NCBI RefSeq assembly: GCF_900110615.1
Contig: NZ_FOEI01000002.1
Span: 62,001-126,000 of the forward strand
Length of the DNA: 64,000 nt
Reading direction: 5' to 3'
DNA from: Flavobacterium urocaniciphilum
GTDB lineage: Bacteria; Bacteroidota; Bacteroidia; Flavobacteriales; Flavobacteriaceae
Each line of letters starts with the position of its first letter. The stretch's first letter is position 1. Positions 17,283 through 26,476 of this stretch are shown here, piece after piece. The notes below the pieces were generated by a model, which made no database searches, had not been told where the DNA came from, and saw nothing but the letters and a program-made list of their open reading frames with translations. Position numbers and translations under genes: made by a program.

Positions 17283-18314
17283 CTATTTAAATAAAACCAT
17301 TACAATTCCTGTTATAATAATATTGATAACAGCTAACGGGATTAATATTTTCCAACCTAAATGCATTAATTGATCGTAACGGAAACGAGGGATCGTCCAT
17401 CTTACCCACATGTAGAAGAAGATAAAGAAACAAATTTTTGCAAATAAAGCTAAGAATCCTAATATTGCACCAATGTTAATTCCCCAATTTGCGTTTACCC
17501 AATCCATTCCTGGGAAATGATAACCTCCTAAGAAAACTACTGATAAAATGGCTGATGAGATGAACATATTCGCGTATTCAGCAAATAAATAGAATCCCAT
17601 TTTCATTGAAGAATATTCAGTATGATAACCACCAATTAATTCCGATTCACATTCTGCTAAATCGAATGGTGTTCTGTTTGTTTCAGCAAATGAACAGATT
17701 AAGAAAATAATGAAAGCTAATGGTTGATAAAAAATATTCCAACCGTCATTTGCTTGCATTACTGTGATTTCTTTTAAAGATAACGAACCCGACATCATTA
17801 AGATGGAAATCATCGCTAATCCCATGGCTACTTCGTAAGAAATCATCTGAGAAGAAGCACGAACTGCTGACATTAATGAATATTTATTGTTAGATGCCCA
17901 AGCACCAATCATAATTCCATATACACCAATTGATAATACTCCAAAAACGTATAATACAGAAACATCTATGTCTGTTGCTTGCAATAAAACATCTTTTCCA
18001 AATACATGGATTTTATCACCCCAAGGAATAACAGCACTTGTAATTAAAGCTGTACTCATAGCGATAAATGGCCCTAAAATGAATAAGAACTTATTTGGTG
18101 TATTTGGGAAAAATTCTTCTTTAGTAAATAATTTGGCACCATCGGCAAGAGGTTGTAATAATCCACCCCAACCTGCACGGTTTGGTCCAACACGATCTTG
18201 TAAAAAAGCGGCTACTTTACGTTCTGCCCAAGTTGAGTACATGGCCATTAACATGGTTAAAGCGAATACTGCAACAATAATTGCACTTTTTTCTATGATA
18301 AATACACTATCCAT
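17283..18314 (-). CDS. nuoH: NADH-quinone oxidoreductase subunit H
   Basis: A 343-residue membrane subunit that joins the peripheral and membrane arms and forms part of the quinone chamber. Motifs: TWAERKVAAFLQDRVGPNRAG, LADGAKLFTKEE, and FAETNRTPFDLAECESELIGG, which carries the acidic loop near the quinone. About eight hydrophobic helices. Its ATG overlaps the nuoG stop by one base (18314), so the two are translationally coupled. Confidence 0.95.
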   Translation of the reverse strand: MDSVFIIEKSAIIVAVFALTMLMAMYSTWAERKVAAFLQDRVGPNRAGWGGLLQPLADGAKLFTKEEFFPNTPNKFLFILGPFIAMSTALITSAVIPWGDKIHVFGKDVLLQATDIDVSVLYVFGVLSIGVYGIMIGAWASNNKYSLMSAVRASSQMISYEVAMGLAMISILMMSGSLSLKEITVMQANDGWNIFYQPLAFIIFLICSFAETNRTPFDLAECESELIGGYHTEYSSMKMGFYLFAEYANMFISSAILSVVFLGGYHFPGMDWVNANWGINIGAILGFLALFAKICFFIFFYMWVRWTIPRFRYDQLMHLGWKILIPLAVINIIITGIVMVLFK

Positions 18315-19333
18315 TAGTTATCCGTATTTTTTAATGGAACACCTGTCATACTAATTTTTTTACGGTCAATATCTCTACCTAAAAGTATGTTTTTCTCTGT
18401 TTCAATAACTACTTTTTCTAAAGGTCGAACGTAATTGTTTTGATTGATTACAGAATCTTTCTCAAATTTTCTTGGTCCTTCGATAGTCCAATCAGAAACT
18501 TCTTTTTTATCGAAACGACATGTGTTACAGATAAATTCTTCAACTTCTCCGTATTGGTCTTTTCTTCCAGTTACTCTTTGAATTTCGTTACCAAACATCC
18601 AAACGGTAGTTTTTCCACAACATTTGTCGCAATCTCTATGAGCATTGAATGGTTTGTTAAACCAAACTCTACTTTTAAAACGGAACGTTTTATCAGTTAA
18701 TGCTCCAACCGGACATACATCAATCATGTTTCCAGAGAATTCATTGTCAATTGCCGCAGAAACACATGTTGAAATTTGCGCATGATCGCCACGGTTTAAA
18801 ACTCCATGAACTCTTTTATCTGTTAATTGATCTGCTAAAGTTGTACAACGTTGACATAAAATACAACGATTCATGTGTAATTGAATTTTATCCCCAATGT
18901 TTTCTGGTTCAAAAGTTCTTTTTTCTTCTATAAATCGAGTTTCAGATTTTCCGTGTTCAAAGCTTAAATCTTGTAAGCTACATTCTCCTGCTTGGTCACA
19001 AACTGGACAATCTAAAGGGTGGTTGATTAATAAAAATTCTGTTACAGATTTTCTAGCTTCTGTTACTCTTTCAGAATTTTTACTATTTACTTCCATTCCA
19101 TCCATACAACCTGTTACACAAGACGCCATTAATTTTGGCATAGGTCTTGGATCGGCTTCACTTCCTTTTGAAACTTCAACTAAACAGCAACGACATTTAC
19201 CGCCACTTCCTTTTAATTTAGAATAATAACACATGGCTGGTGGCACTAAATCGCCTCCAATCATACGAGCAGCTTGCAGGATAGTTGTTCCTGGTTCTAC
19301 TTCAACGCTTTGTCCGTCTATGGTTACTTTCAT
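18314..19333 (-). CDS. nuoG: NADH-quinone oxidoreductase subunit G, short form
   Basis: 339 residues containing only the iron-sulfur part of NuoG. Visible: an N-terminal 2Fe-2S ferredoxin domain (CYYSKLKGSGGKCRCC), the His-Cys3 N5 motif (HPLDCPVCDQAGEC), a 4Fe-4S motif (CILCQRC, with CPVGAL further on), and the start of a third Cys set (DCDKCCG, ICNTC). The large molybdopterin-oxidoreductase-like domain of 700-900 residue NuoG proteins is missing. The reading frame is clean, the gene is coupled to nuoH and no remnant follows, so this is a natural short form, as known in related Bacteroidota, and not a truncation. Confidence 0.92.
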   Translation of the reverse strand: MKVTIDGQSVEVEPGTTILQAARMIGGDLVPPAMCYYSKLKGSGGKCRCCLVEVSKGSEADPRPMPKLMASCVTGCMDGMEVNSKNSERVTEARKSVTEFLLINHPLDCPVCDQAGECSLQDLSFEHGKSETRFIEEKRTFEPENIGDKIQLHMNRCILCQRCTTLADQLTDKRVHGVLNRGDHAQISTCVSAAIDNEFSGNMIDVCPVGALTDKTFRFKSRVWFNKPFNAHRDCDKCCGKTTVWMFGNEIQRVTGRKDQYGEVEEFICNTCRFDKKEVSDWTIEGPRKFEKDSVINQNNYVRPLEKVVIETEKNILLGRDIDRKKISMTGVPLKNTDN

Positions 19334-19382
19334 GTTATAAATGTTTGATTCTTTTCAGAATCTTTTTATGTAATAATTCTAT

Positions 19383-20747
19383 TTAAACCGATTGTTTGCT
19401 TACTAAATGTTGTACTTTCGAAAAAGGTTCAGCAACAAAATGGTTTCTATCTTTAATTTTTTCTGGGAATCTTACGTGATATTCAAATTCTTCTCTAAAA
19501 TGACGAATTGCAGCAGCAACTGGCCAAGAAGCAGCGTCACCTAGTGGACAAATTGTGTTTCCTTCTATTTTAGATTGAATGTTCCAAAGTAATTCGATAT
19601 CTTCTTCACGACCTTGACCGTTTTCAATTCTCCATAAGATTTTTTCTAACCAACCTGTTCCTTCACGACAAGGTGTACATTGTCCGCAACTTTCATGGTG
19701 ATAGAAACGAGAAAAATTCCAAGTATTTCTAACAATACATGTTGTATCATTATAAACAATGAATCCTCCAGAACCTAACATAGATCCAGTCGCGAAACCA
19801 CCATCAGATAACGATTCATAAGTCATTAATCGATCTGTTCCGGCAGCGGTTTTGTATATTAAATGTGCTGGTAAAATGGGCACCGATGAACCTCCAGGAA
19901 CTAAAGCCTTTAAAGGTCTGTCGTCAATCATTCCACCACAATATTCGTCTGAATTGATGAATTCTTCTACAGTGATACCCATTTCAATTTCAAAAACACC
20001 TGGATTTTTAATATGTCCAGAAGCAGAAATTAATTTAGTACCTGTAGATCTTTCTAAACCAATTTTAGCATATTCAGCACCTCCGTTCATTACAATCCAA
20101 GGCACAGCTGAAATGGATTCAACATTATTTACTACAGTTGGGTTAGCCCATAATCCTGAAATGGCAGGGAATGGTGGTTTAATACGAGGATTTCCTCTTT
20201 TACCTTCTAAAGATTCAATTAAAGCTGTTTCTTCTCCACAAATATATGCACCCGCACCAACGTGAACATATAAATCTAAATCGTAACCCGAACCTTTGAT
20301 GTTTTTACCTAACCAACCATTAGCATAAGCTTCTTTAATTGCTTTTTCTAATATTTTGAAAACCCACATGTATTCACCTCTAATATAGATGTACGATAAA
20401 TTACATCCAAGTGCGTAACTTGAAGTAATCATACCTTCAATTAAAAGGTGAGGAATATATTCCATTAAGTAACGATCTTTAAACGTACCTGGTTCAGATT
20501 CGTCTGCGTTACAAACTAAGTGACGAGGTTTTCCTGATTTTTTATCAATAAAACTCCATTTCATTCCAACTGGGAAACCGGCACCACCACGACCACGAAG
20601 ACCTGAAGTTTTTACTTCTTCAGTAATGTCGTCTGGTTGCATAGTTAATGCTTTTTCCACTGATTTGTAACCGCCATTTTCGCGGTATACTTCATAGGTT
20701 TTAATCCCTGGAATATTGGCTTTGTCTAATAATATTTTTCTTCCCAT
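19383..20747 (-). CDS. nuoF: NADH-quinone oxidoreductase subunit F
   Basis: 454 residues; binds NADH, FMN and cluster N3 and is the electron entry point of complex I. The FMN/NADH motif GLRGRGGAGFPVGMKW is near residue 50, followed by CNADESEPGTFKDR. GAGAYICGEETALIESLEG is the second nucleotide motif. ESCGQCTPCREG plus the later NTICPLGDAA supply the four Cys of N3. Separated from nuoE by 4 nt; 49 nt separate it from nuoG. Confidence 0.96.
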   Translation of the reverse strand: MGRKILLDKANIPGIKTYEVYRENGGYKSVEKALTMQPDDITEEVKTSGLRGRGGAGFPVGMKWSFIDKKSGKPRHLVCNADESEPGTFKDRYLMEYIPHLLIEGMITSSYALGCNLSYIYIRGEYMWVFKILEKAIKEAYANGWLGKNIKGSGYDLDLYVHVGAGAYICGEETALIESLEGKRGNPRIKPPFPAISGLWANPTVVNNVESISAVPWIVMNGGAEYAKIGLERSTGTKLISASGHIKNPGVFEIEMGITVEEFINSDEYCGGMIDDRPLKALVPGGSSVPILPAHLIYKTAAGTDRLMTYESLSDGGFATGSMLGSGGFIVYNDTTCIVRNTWNFSRFYHHESCGQCTPCREGTGWLEKILWRIENGQGREEDIELLWNIQSKIEGNTICPLGDAASWPVAAAIRHFREEFEYHVRFPEKIKDRNHFVAEPFSKVQHLVSKQSV

Positions 20748-20751
20748 GATA

Positions 20752-21282
20752 TTATTTATCGTGTAAAGTTATTTTTTCAGCTTTGCAATCTTCAATTAAT
20801 TTATCGAAAGATTCTTTAGAAAGTTTTTCGTGATAAAAATCGCCTAATTGCAACATTGGAGCATATCCACAAGCGCCTAAACATTCTACACCCACTACTT
20901 GAAACATTCCGTCTGAAGTAATTTCTCCTTCTTTTACTCCTAGTTTAGAGCAAGCATATTCCATTAAATCTTCTACACCACGAGTTGCGCAACAAGATGT
21001 TCTACAGAATTCGAACATGTATTTTGCAATTGGTTTAGTGTTGAACATCGTATAGAAAGTAACAACTTCATACACTTCAATAGGAAGAATGTCTAAAATT
21101 TCAGCTACTTTTTGTTGAAGTTCTACACTTAACCAGTTGTCATGTGCATCTTGTACTTCATGTAAAACTGGAATTAATGCCGATTTCTTTTTATCTGCAG
21201 GATAATGACTGATTAATTCGTTAATACGAGTCATTAACGCTTCAGTAATATTTATCTCTTGTTTGATATTTGATATTTCCAT
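20752..21282 (-). CDS. nuoE: NADH-quinone oxidoreductase subunit E
   Basis: A 176-residue thioredoxin-fold ferredoxin carrying cluster N1a. The two Cys pairs are visible: CRTSCCATRG and CLGACGYAPM. VVTFYTMFNTKP precedes the first pair, as in the family. It partners NuoF in the NADH dehydrogenase module. The gene is preceded by a 75-nt spacer made of heptad repeats, so its translation may be less tightly coupled to nuoD than other neighbours in this operon. Confidence 0.95.
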   Translation of the reverse strand: MEISNIKQEINITEALMTRINELISHYPADKKKSALIPVLHEVQDAHDNWLSVELQQKVAEILDILPIEVYEVVTFYTMFNTKPIAKYMFEFCRTSCCATRGVEDLMEYACSKLGVKEGEITSDGMFQVVGVECLGACGYAPMLQLGDFYHEKLSKESFDKLIEDCKAEKITLHDK

Positions 21283-21357
21283 TTTTTTCTAATTTAGAAA
21301 TTAGAGTTTAGAAGTTAGAAAATTGATTCTGAATTCTAAATTCTTAGTTCATAATTT
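21283..21357. repeat. Heptad-type repeat between nuoD and nuoE
   Basis: On the plus strand the spacer reads as 7-bp words of NTTAGAA type (TTTAGAA, ATTAGAG, GTTAGAA), then passes into TCTRAAT-type words (TCTGAAT, TCTAAAT). The two halves are roughly complementary, so the nuo transcript could fold here. No ORF. The sequence style matches the other spacer repeats of this window. Confidence 0.65.
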
Positions 21358-22596
21358 TTAAGCGTCTAATTCTCCTGCGATTACATTTAAACTTGATAAA
21401 ATTGCAATGGCATCTGATAACATAGCGCCTTTAATCATTTCAGGATATGCTTGATAATAAATAAAACATGGTCTTCTGAAATGTAATCTATATGGAGTTC
21501 TACTTCCGTCTGTTACTAAATAAAAACCTAATTCACCATTTCCACCTTCAACTGGATGATAAATTTCTGCAACTGGTACAGGAACTTCTCCCATTACAAT
21601 TTTAAAGTGGTAAATTAAGGCTTCCATATTATTGTATACATCTTCTTTTGGAGGCAAGTAATAATCAGGAACATCTGCATGGTATTCGTTTCCTTCAGGC
21701 ATTTTATCTAACGCTTGACGAATGATGCTTAAACTTTCCCAAACTTCTGCATTTCTAACACAGAATCTATCATATGTATCTCCAGATTTTCCAACAGGAA
21801 CATTGAATTCAAAATCCTCATATGAAGAGTAAGGTTGTGCAATACGAACATCGTAATCAACACCTGCAGCTCTTAAGTTTGGACCTGTAAATCCGTAAGC
21901 CATTGCTTTTTCTGCTGAAATTCCACCTACGTTTACAGTTCTGTCGATAAAGATTCTGTTTCTTGTAAATAAATTTTCAAATTCTTTCCAAGCAATAGGG
22001 AATTCTTTTAAGAAAGTATCTAATAATTCAAATGCTTTTGGCGACCAATCTCTTTCGAAACCACCAATTCTTCCCATGTTTGTAGTTAAACGAGCACCAC
22101 AAATTTCTTCATAGATTTCGTATACTTTTTCACGGAATTGGAATACATATAGGAAACCAGTATAAGCTCCTGTATCTACACCTAAAATAGAATTACAAAT
22201 TAAGTGGTCAGTAATACGAGCAAGTTCCATAACAATTACACGTAAATATTGTGCACGTTTTGGAACTTCTATATTTAATAATTTTTCAATTGTCATCCAC
22301 CAAGCCATGTTGTTGATTGGAGATGAACAATAATTCATTCTGTCTGTTAAAGGAGTGATTTGATAAAAAGGACGATTTTCGGCAATTTTTTCAAAAGCTC
22401 TGTGAATGTAACCAATTGTAGGTTCTGCATCTAAAATTCTTTCACCATCCATTAATAGGATGTTTTGAAAAATTCCGTGAGTAGCAGGGTGAGTTGGTCC
22501 TAAGTTTAAGATAGCTAATTCGCTTCCGTCTTCGTTGTGACGTTCTTCGATATATTTATAATATCTGTGATCTGCTGGTAGTACTACTTTTCCCAT
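21358..22596 (-). CDS. nuoD: NADH-quinone oxidoreductase subunit D
   Basis: A 412-residue 49-kDa-type subunit forming the quinone pocket with NuoB. Visible: LNLGPTHPATHGIFQNILLMDGE with the quinone-pocket histidine, RAFEKIAENRPFYQITPLTDRMNY, and a C-terminal DAIAILSSLNVIAGELDA (the family usually ends in DR; here DA). I start it at ATG 22596, one base after the nuoC stop; the upstream ATG at 22629 would overlap nuoC by 32 nt and adds unconserved residues. NuoC and NuoD are separate, not fused. Confidence 0.94.
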   Translation of the reverse strand: MGKVVLPADHRYYKYIEERHNEDGSELAILNLGPTHPATHGIFQNILLMDGERILDAEPTIGYIHRAFEKIAENRPFYQITPLTDRMNYCSSPINNMAWWMTIEKLLNIEVPKRAQYLRVIVMELARITDHLICNSILGVDTGAYTGFLYVFQFREKVYEIYEEICGARLTTNMGRIGGFERDWSPKAFELLDTFLKEFPIAWKEFENLFTRNRIFIDRTVNVGGISAEKAMAYGFTGPNLRAAGVDYDVRIAQPYSSYEDFEFNVPVGKSGDTYDRFCVRNAEVWESLSIIRQALDKMPEGNEYHADVPDYYLPPKEDVYNNMEALIYHFKIVMGEVPVPVAEIYHPVEGGNGELGFYLVTDGSRTPYRLHFRRPCFIYYQAYPEMIKGAMLSDAIAILSSLNVIAGELDA

Positions 22597-22597
22597 G

Positions 22598-23125
22598 TTA
22601 GATTGTTGTATTATTAACGGTTCTACCAAAGAAACGGTCGTCTTTGTCTGTTCTTCCAGAATCTTCCATTGGGTATTCTTTTCTCATTGGGAAAGAAACC
22701 ATTTCGTCCATATTTAAAATTCGAACTAAATTTGGATGTCCTTCGAATTGAATTCCGTAGAAATCAAACGTTTCTCTTTCCATCCAATCTGCACAATTAT
22801 ATAAAGAGGTGATAGATTTTACTTCTGGATTCGTACCGTTTAAAAACGTTTTTACTCTGATTCTTTTGTTTTCGAACCAATTGTGTAAGTGGTACACTAC
22901 GCAAAATTTTTCGTTTTCTTGACTATCTGGATAATGAATACCGCATAAGTCTGTTAAGAAATTAAAGTTTAAAGAAGGTTCTTCTTTTAAAAACTTAATA
23001 ACGTTATAAATTACGTCAGAATCAACTTCAAAAACAAACATGTCGTATTCTGTTCTGAAATACTTCACATTGTCGCCAAATGTTTCTTGTAATTTATTTT
23101 GTATGTCTAATGATTCTAAAGCCAT
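22598..23125 (-). CDS. nuoC: NADH-quinone oxidoreductase subunit C
   Basis: A 175-residue 30-kDa-type subunit of the peripheral arm. Signature: LTDLCGIHYPD, VVYHLHNW, then the diagnostic ADWMERETFDFYGIQFEGHPNLVRIL. It scaffolds NuoD and has no cofactor. Separated from nuoB by 2 nt and from nuoD by one base. Confidence 0.94.
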   Translation of the reverse strand: MALESLDIQNKLQETFGDNVKYFRTEYDMFVFEVDSDVIYNVIKFLKEEPSLNFNFLTDLCGIHYPDSQENEKFCVVYHLHNWFENKRIRVKTFLNGTNPEVKSITSLYNCADWMERETFDFYGIQFEGHPNLVRILNMDEMVSFPMRKEYPMEDSGRTDKDDRFFGRTVNNTTI

Positions 23126-23127
23126 TA

Positions 23128-23676
23128 TTACTCTATATTATAAGAAGCTAACAATTCTTTATATTCAGCAGAATGTCTTCTTCTTTGAGATTCATTTTTA
23201 ACTAACTCTTGTAATTGCATAACGCCATCAACAATTTGTTCTGGACGTGGTGGGCAACCTGGAACATAAACATCTACAGGAATTACTTTATCAATTCCTT
23301 GTAAAACGGAATACGTATCAAAAACACCACCAGAAGAAGCACAAGCACCAACAGCAATAACCCAACGAGGTTCTGACATTTGTTCGTAAACTTGACGTAA
23401 AATTGGCGCCATTTTTTTAGAAATTGTTCCCATTACAAGTAACATATCTGCTTGTCTTGGTGAGAAACTTACACGCTCAGATCCAAAACGAGCTAAATCG
23501 TAATGCGATGCCATTGTTGCCATAAATTCGATACCGCAACAAGATGTAGCAAAAGGTAATGGCCATAATGAATTAGCACGAGCCAATCCAACTACTTGGT
23601 CAAATTTTGTAGCGAAGAAACCTTCACCAACATGTCCTTCTGGAGCATCAACCATATTTACTTTATTCTTTTCCAT
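23128..23676 (-). CDS. nuoB: NADH-quinone oxidoreductase subunit B
   Basis: 182 residues carrying terminal cluster N2, which reduces quinone. Cys ligands are visible in [11 protein letters not shown] (the tandem Cys pair), VGACASSGG and [25 protein letters not shown] is the conserved interface loop. It lies 15 nt after nuoA and 2 nt before nuoC. Confidence 0.96.
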   Translation of the reverse strand: MEKNKVNMVDAPEGHVGEGFFATKFDQVVGLARANSLWPLPFATSCCGIEFMATMASHYDLARFGSERVSFSPRQADMLLVMGTISKKMAPILRQVYEQMSEPRWVIAVGACASSGGVFDTYSVLQGIDKVIPVDVYVPGCPPRPEQIVDGVMQLQELVKNESQRRRHSAEYKELLASYNIE

Positions 23677-23691
23677 AATTCAATTGCTAAA

Positions 23692-24057
23692 TTATTCCCA
23701 AACTAATGCTTTCTTCTTGATAACATAGAAGAATCCGATTAGTAATAAGATCATAAAAACACCCATTTTCAATAATCCCTCCATACCCATTTCTTTAAAA
23801 TTAACGGCCCAAGGATACATGAAAATTACTTCTACATCGAATAATACGAATAGAATGGCTACTAAGAAATATTTTACTGAGAATGGAATACGAGCGTTAC
23901 CTACTGATTCAATTCCACATTCGAAACTTTTATCTTTGTTTGCAGAAGATCTTTTTGGTCCCAATAAGTTTGAAACTAAAATTGTACCAGCAACAAAGCC
24001 AATTGCAAGTAAAACCTGCATTATAATTGGCACAAAATCATGTTGTGAAGTTTGCAT
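23692..24057 (-). CDS. nuoA: NADH-quinone oxidoreductase subunit A
   Basis: A 121-residue three-helix membrane subunit. The diagnostic loop KSFECGIESVGNARIPFSVKYFLVAILFVLFDVEV is present, including the Cys and the membrane acid pair (shown by FDVEV). It begins the 14-gene nuo operon, which is complete and in canonical order A to N. A good -33/-7 promoter lies 27 nt upstream. Confidence 0.95.
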   Translation of the reverse strand: MQTSQHDFVPIIMQVLLAIGFVAGTILVSNLLGPKRSSANKDKSFECGIESVGNARIPFSVKYFLVAILFVLFDVEVIFMYPWAVNFKEMGMEGLLKMGVFMILLLIGFFYVIKKKALVWE

Positions 24058-24083
24058 TTTTAAGTTAATTTAAATAATAGCTA

Positions 24084-24113
24084 CAAAAATAATTTGTATT
24101 AGCGTATTATCAA
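24084..24113 (-). promoter_or_regulatory. nuoA: Promoter of the nuo operon
   Basis: On the minus strand, TTG (24113-24111) is followed after 19 nt by TATTTTTG (24091-24084), an exact match to the flavobacterial TTG/TAnnTTTG pattern, 27 nt before the nuoA ATG. Confidence 0.8.
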
Positions 24114-24189
24114 AATTAAAACCCTATTAAGAAGTGATTTTTATGAAAATGAAGATATTTTATAATGATTCTAAATAAGAAAAAAGTGC

Positions 24190-24221
24190 ATAAAAAAAGC
24201 GCTTCTTTATGGGAAGCGCTT
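24190..24221 (-). terminator. Terminator of the cold shock gene
   Basis: AAGCGCTTC (24197-24205) pairs perfectly with GAAGCGCTT (24213-24221). On the minus strand a run of seven T follows. It lies 14 nt after the stop codon. Confidence 0.9.
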
Positions 24222-24234
24222 AAATGGTGATAAA

Positions 24235-24435
24235 TTAATCGTTTATAACTACAACGTTCGTTGCTACAATTCCTTTTCTACCTTCTTCTTCTTCGTAACT
24301 AACACGGTCTCCCTCGTTTAAGTTTTCAACCTTGATTCCTGTTGCGTGAACAAAAATGTCTTTACCAGTATCTTCGTTAGTGATGAAACCAAAACCTTTA
24401 GTTTCATTGAAGAATTTAACTTTTCCTGTTTGCAT
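24235..24435 (-). CDS. Cold shock domain protein (CspA family)
   Basis: A 66-residue single cold-shock domain. Start GKVKFFNETKGFGFI carries RNP1 (KGFGFI) and DIFVHAT is RNP2, the two motifs for single-stranded nucleic acid binding; the family acts as RNA chaperones. A good TTG-N19-TATCTTTG promoter lies upstream, with a 5' leader of roughly 20-25 nt, shorter than the long thermosensing leader of E. coli cspA. It is monocistronic between its own promoter and terminator. Confidence 0.95.
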   Translation of the reverse strand: MQTGKVKFFNETKGFGFITNEDTGKDIFVHATGIKVENLNEGDRVSYEEEEGRKGIVATNVVVIND

Positions 24436-24464
24436 ATTATGCGTAATAATTATTAATAATTTTC

Positions 24465-24494
24465 CAAAGATAGAATTTTAATTGAAACAAACAA
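24465..24494 (-). promoter_or_regulatory. Promoter of the cold shock gene
   Basis: Minus-strand TTG (24494-24492), 19-nt spacer, TATCTTTG (24472-24465); a consensus pair 30 nt before the ATG. Confidence 0.75.
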
Positions 24495-24501
24495 GTTTTT
24501 T

Positions 24502-24539
24502 AACGAGAAAAGCGAACTTTTTAGTTCGCTTTTCTCGTT
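24502..24539. repeat. aspS: Perfect 17-bp inverted repeat between aspS and csp
   Basis: Arms 24502-24518 and 24523-24539 are perfectly complementary with loop TTTT. It lies 16 nt after the aspS stop and 8 nt upstream of the csp -33 element. No long T run follows on the minus strand. It could stop aspS transcription (stem strength alone) or insulate the csp promoter. Confidence 0.85.
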
Positions 24540-24554
24540 TGATTTGAATTTTAA

Positions 24555-26309
24555 CTAGTTGTTTACTACAACTGAAATATTTAATTCTTCTAATTGTTTG
24601 TCGTCAATTGTAGATGGTGCGTCAATCATAACATCTCTACCTGAATTGTTTTTAGGGAACGCAATAAAATCTCTAATCGTTTCTTGTCCGCCTAAAATAG
24701 CTACTAATCTATCTAATCCAAAAGCTAAACCTCCGTGTGGTGGCGCTCCGTATTGGAAAGCATTCATTAAGAATCCGAATTGGTTTTCAGCTTCTTCTTT
24801 TGAGAAACCTAATAATTCGAACATTCTTGCTTGTAAGTCTTTATCGTGAATACGAATAGAACCTCCACCGATTTCATTTCCGTTTAAAACCATGTCGTAA
24901 GCATTTGCTCTAATTTTTCCTGGTTCAGTTCCGATTAAATGTAAATCTTCTGGTTTTGGAGATGTAAATGGATGATGCATTGCATGGTATCTTCCAGATT
25001 CTTCGTCCCATTCTAATAAAGGGAAATCTAAAACCCATAAAGGTGCAAATTCATTCGGATTTCTTAATCCTAAACGCGTTGCTAATTCCATACGTAATGC
25101 CGACATTTGAGTTCTGGTTTTGTCTGTGTTTCCACATAAAACAAAAATCATATCACCAGGTTTTGCGCCTGTAATTTCAGCCCATTTTTTCAAGTCTTCT
25201 TGATCGAAAAATTTATCTACAGATGATTTTAAACTACCGTCTAATTCATATTTACAGTAAATCATTCCTGTTGCTCCAATTTGAGGGCGTTTTACCCAAT
25301 CAATTAAAGCATCAATTTCTTTTCTTGTGTAAGAAGCGCATCCTGGAGCAGCGATTCCAACAACAAATTCTGCAGCATTAAATACTGGGAAATCTTTATG
25401 TTTTGTTACTTCATTTAACTCACCAAATTCCATTCCGAAACGAATATCTGGTTTGTCATTTCCATATGTTTTCATAGCATATTCATAGGTAATTCTTGGG
25501 AATTTGTCTACTTCAATACCTTTAACTTCTTTTAATAAATGACGGGTTAATCCTTCAAATTGATTTAAAATATCTTCTTGTTCAACGAAAGCCATTTCGC
25601 AGTCAATTTGTGTAAATTCTGGTTGTCTATCAGCACGTAAATCTTCGTCACGGAAACACTTTACAATTTGAAAGTATTTATCCATTCCACCAACCATTAA
25701 CAATTGTTTGAACGTTTGAGGTGATTGCGGTAAAGCATAAAACTGACCTTCGTTCATTCTACTTGGAACGATAAAATCGCGTGCTCCTTCTGGAGTAGAT
25801 TTAATTAAATAAGGTGTTTCAACTTCGCAAAATCCTTGGTTAGATAAATAATTTCTAACTTCCATAGCTACTTTATGACGGAATAATAAACTGTTTTTTA
25901 CAGGATTTCTTCTGATGTCTAAATAGCGATATTTCATTCTGATATCTTCTCCACCGTCTGTTTCATCTTCAATAGTGAATGGAGGTAATTGTGCTTCATT
26001 TAAAATAGTTAATTCTGAAACTAGAATTTCTATTTCTCCTGTAGCCATATTTGGATTTTTAGACTCACGTTCAATTACAGTTCCTTTTACTTGAATAACA
26101 AATTCTCTTCCTAAAGATTTTGCTTTTTCAAAAATGGTTTTATCTGTTCTGTTTTCGTCTAAAATTAATTGTGTAATTCCGTATCTGTCGCGTAGATCAA
26201 TCCAAATCATAAATCCTTTATCGCGTGATTTTTGTACCCAACCCGCTAAAGTAACTTCCTGATTAATATGTGAGGCATTTAACTCGCCACAAGTATAACT
26301 TCTAAACAT
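24555..26309 (-). CDS. aspS: Aspartyl-tRNA synthetase
   Basis: A 584-residue bacterial-type class II enzyme charging tRNA-Asp. N-terminal OB-fold anticodon-binding domain (about 1-110, [19 protein letters not shown]), catalytic core with motif 2 [18 protein letters not shown], the bacterial GAD insertion (about 280-410), and motif 3 [15 protein letters not shown] near the end. Length is typical. The residue after RD in the anticodon loop region is Lys where many discriminating enzymes have Leu, so whether it also charges tRNA-Asn cannot be decided here. A -7-like element and a small GACC/GGTC hairpin lie in the 5' region. Confidence 0.95.
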   Translation of the reverse strand: MFRSYTCGELNASHINQEVTLAGWVQKSRDKGFMIWIDLRDRYGITQLILDENRTDKTIFEKAKSLGREFVIQVKGTVIERESKNPNMATGEIEILVSELTILNEAQLPPFTIEDETDGGEDIRMKYRYLDIRRNPVKNSLLFRHKVAMEVRNYLSNQGFCEVETPYLIKSTPEGARDFIVPSRMNEGQFYALPQSPQTFKQLLMVGGMDKYFQIVKCFRDEDLRADRQPEFTQIDCEMAFVEQEDILNQFEGLTRHLLKEVKGIEVDKFPRITYEYAMKTYGNDKPDIRFGMEFGELNEVTKHKDFPVFNAAEFVVGIAAPGCASYTRKEIDALIDWVKRPQIGATGMIYCKYELDGSLKSSVDKFFDQEDLKKWAEITGAKPGDMIFVLCGNTDKTRTQMSALRMELATRLGLRNPNEFAPLWVLDFPLLEWDEESGRYHAMHHPFTSPKPEDLHLIGTEPGKIRANAYDMVLNGNEIGGGSIRIHDKDLQARMFELLGFSKEEAENQFGFLMNAFQYGAPPHGGLAFGLDRLVAILGGQETIRDFIAFPKNNSGRDVMIDAPSTIDDKQLEELNISVVVNN

Positions 26310-26356
26310 TTGTTTTATTTTTTTGTTTTAAACAGTTCGACCTTCGGTCTCGAGTG

Positions 26357-26364
26357 CAAAAGTA
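26357..26364 (-). promoter_or_regulatory. aspS: -7 element before aspS
   Basis: Minus-strand TACTTTTG (26364-26357) matches TAnnTTTG, 47 nt before the ATG. No clear -33 is seen. A 4-bp GACC/GGTC hairpin lies between it and the start. Confidence 0.45.
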
Positions 26365-26476
26365 TAATAATTTTAAATTTTATGCAGTCTAAAGAATAAT
26401 AATCTTAACAAATTTTTAGGGGATAATATTTTTAAATCATTTATATTTACCTTTTTATTTTTTTAAAATTTATAAA

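Noticed and set aside
18314-19333. NuoG as a truncated pseudogene
   Set aside because: The frame is clean, overlaps nuoH by one base and no remnant of the missing domain follows; short NuoG is normal in related organisms.
22597-22629. NuoD start at 22629 overlapping nuoC by 32 nt
   Set aside because: The ATG at 22596, one base after the nuoC stop, gives the usual N-terminus.
26310-26356. T-box or other riboswitch upstream of aspS
   Set aside because: The leader is under 50 nt with only a 4-bp GACC/GGTC hairpin; no T-box sequence or antiterminator is present.
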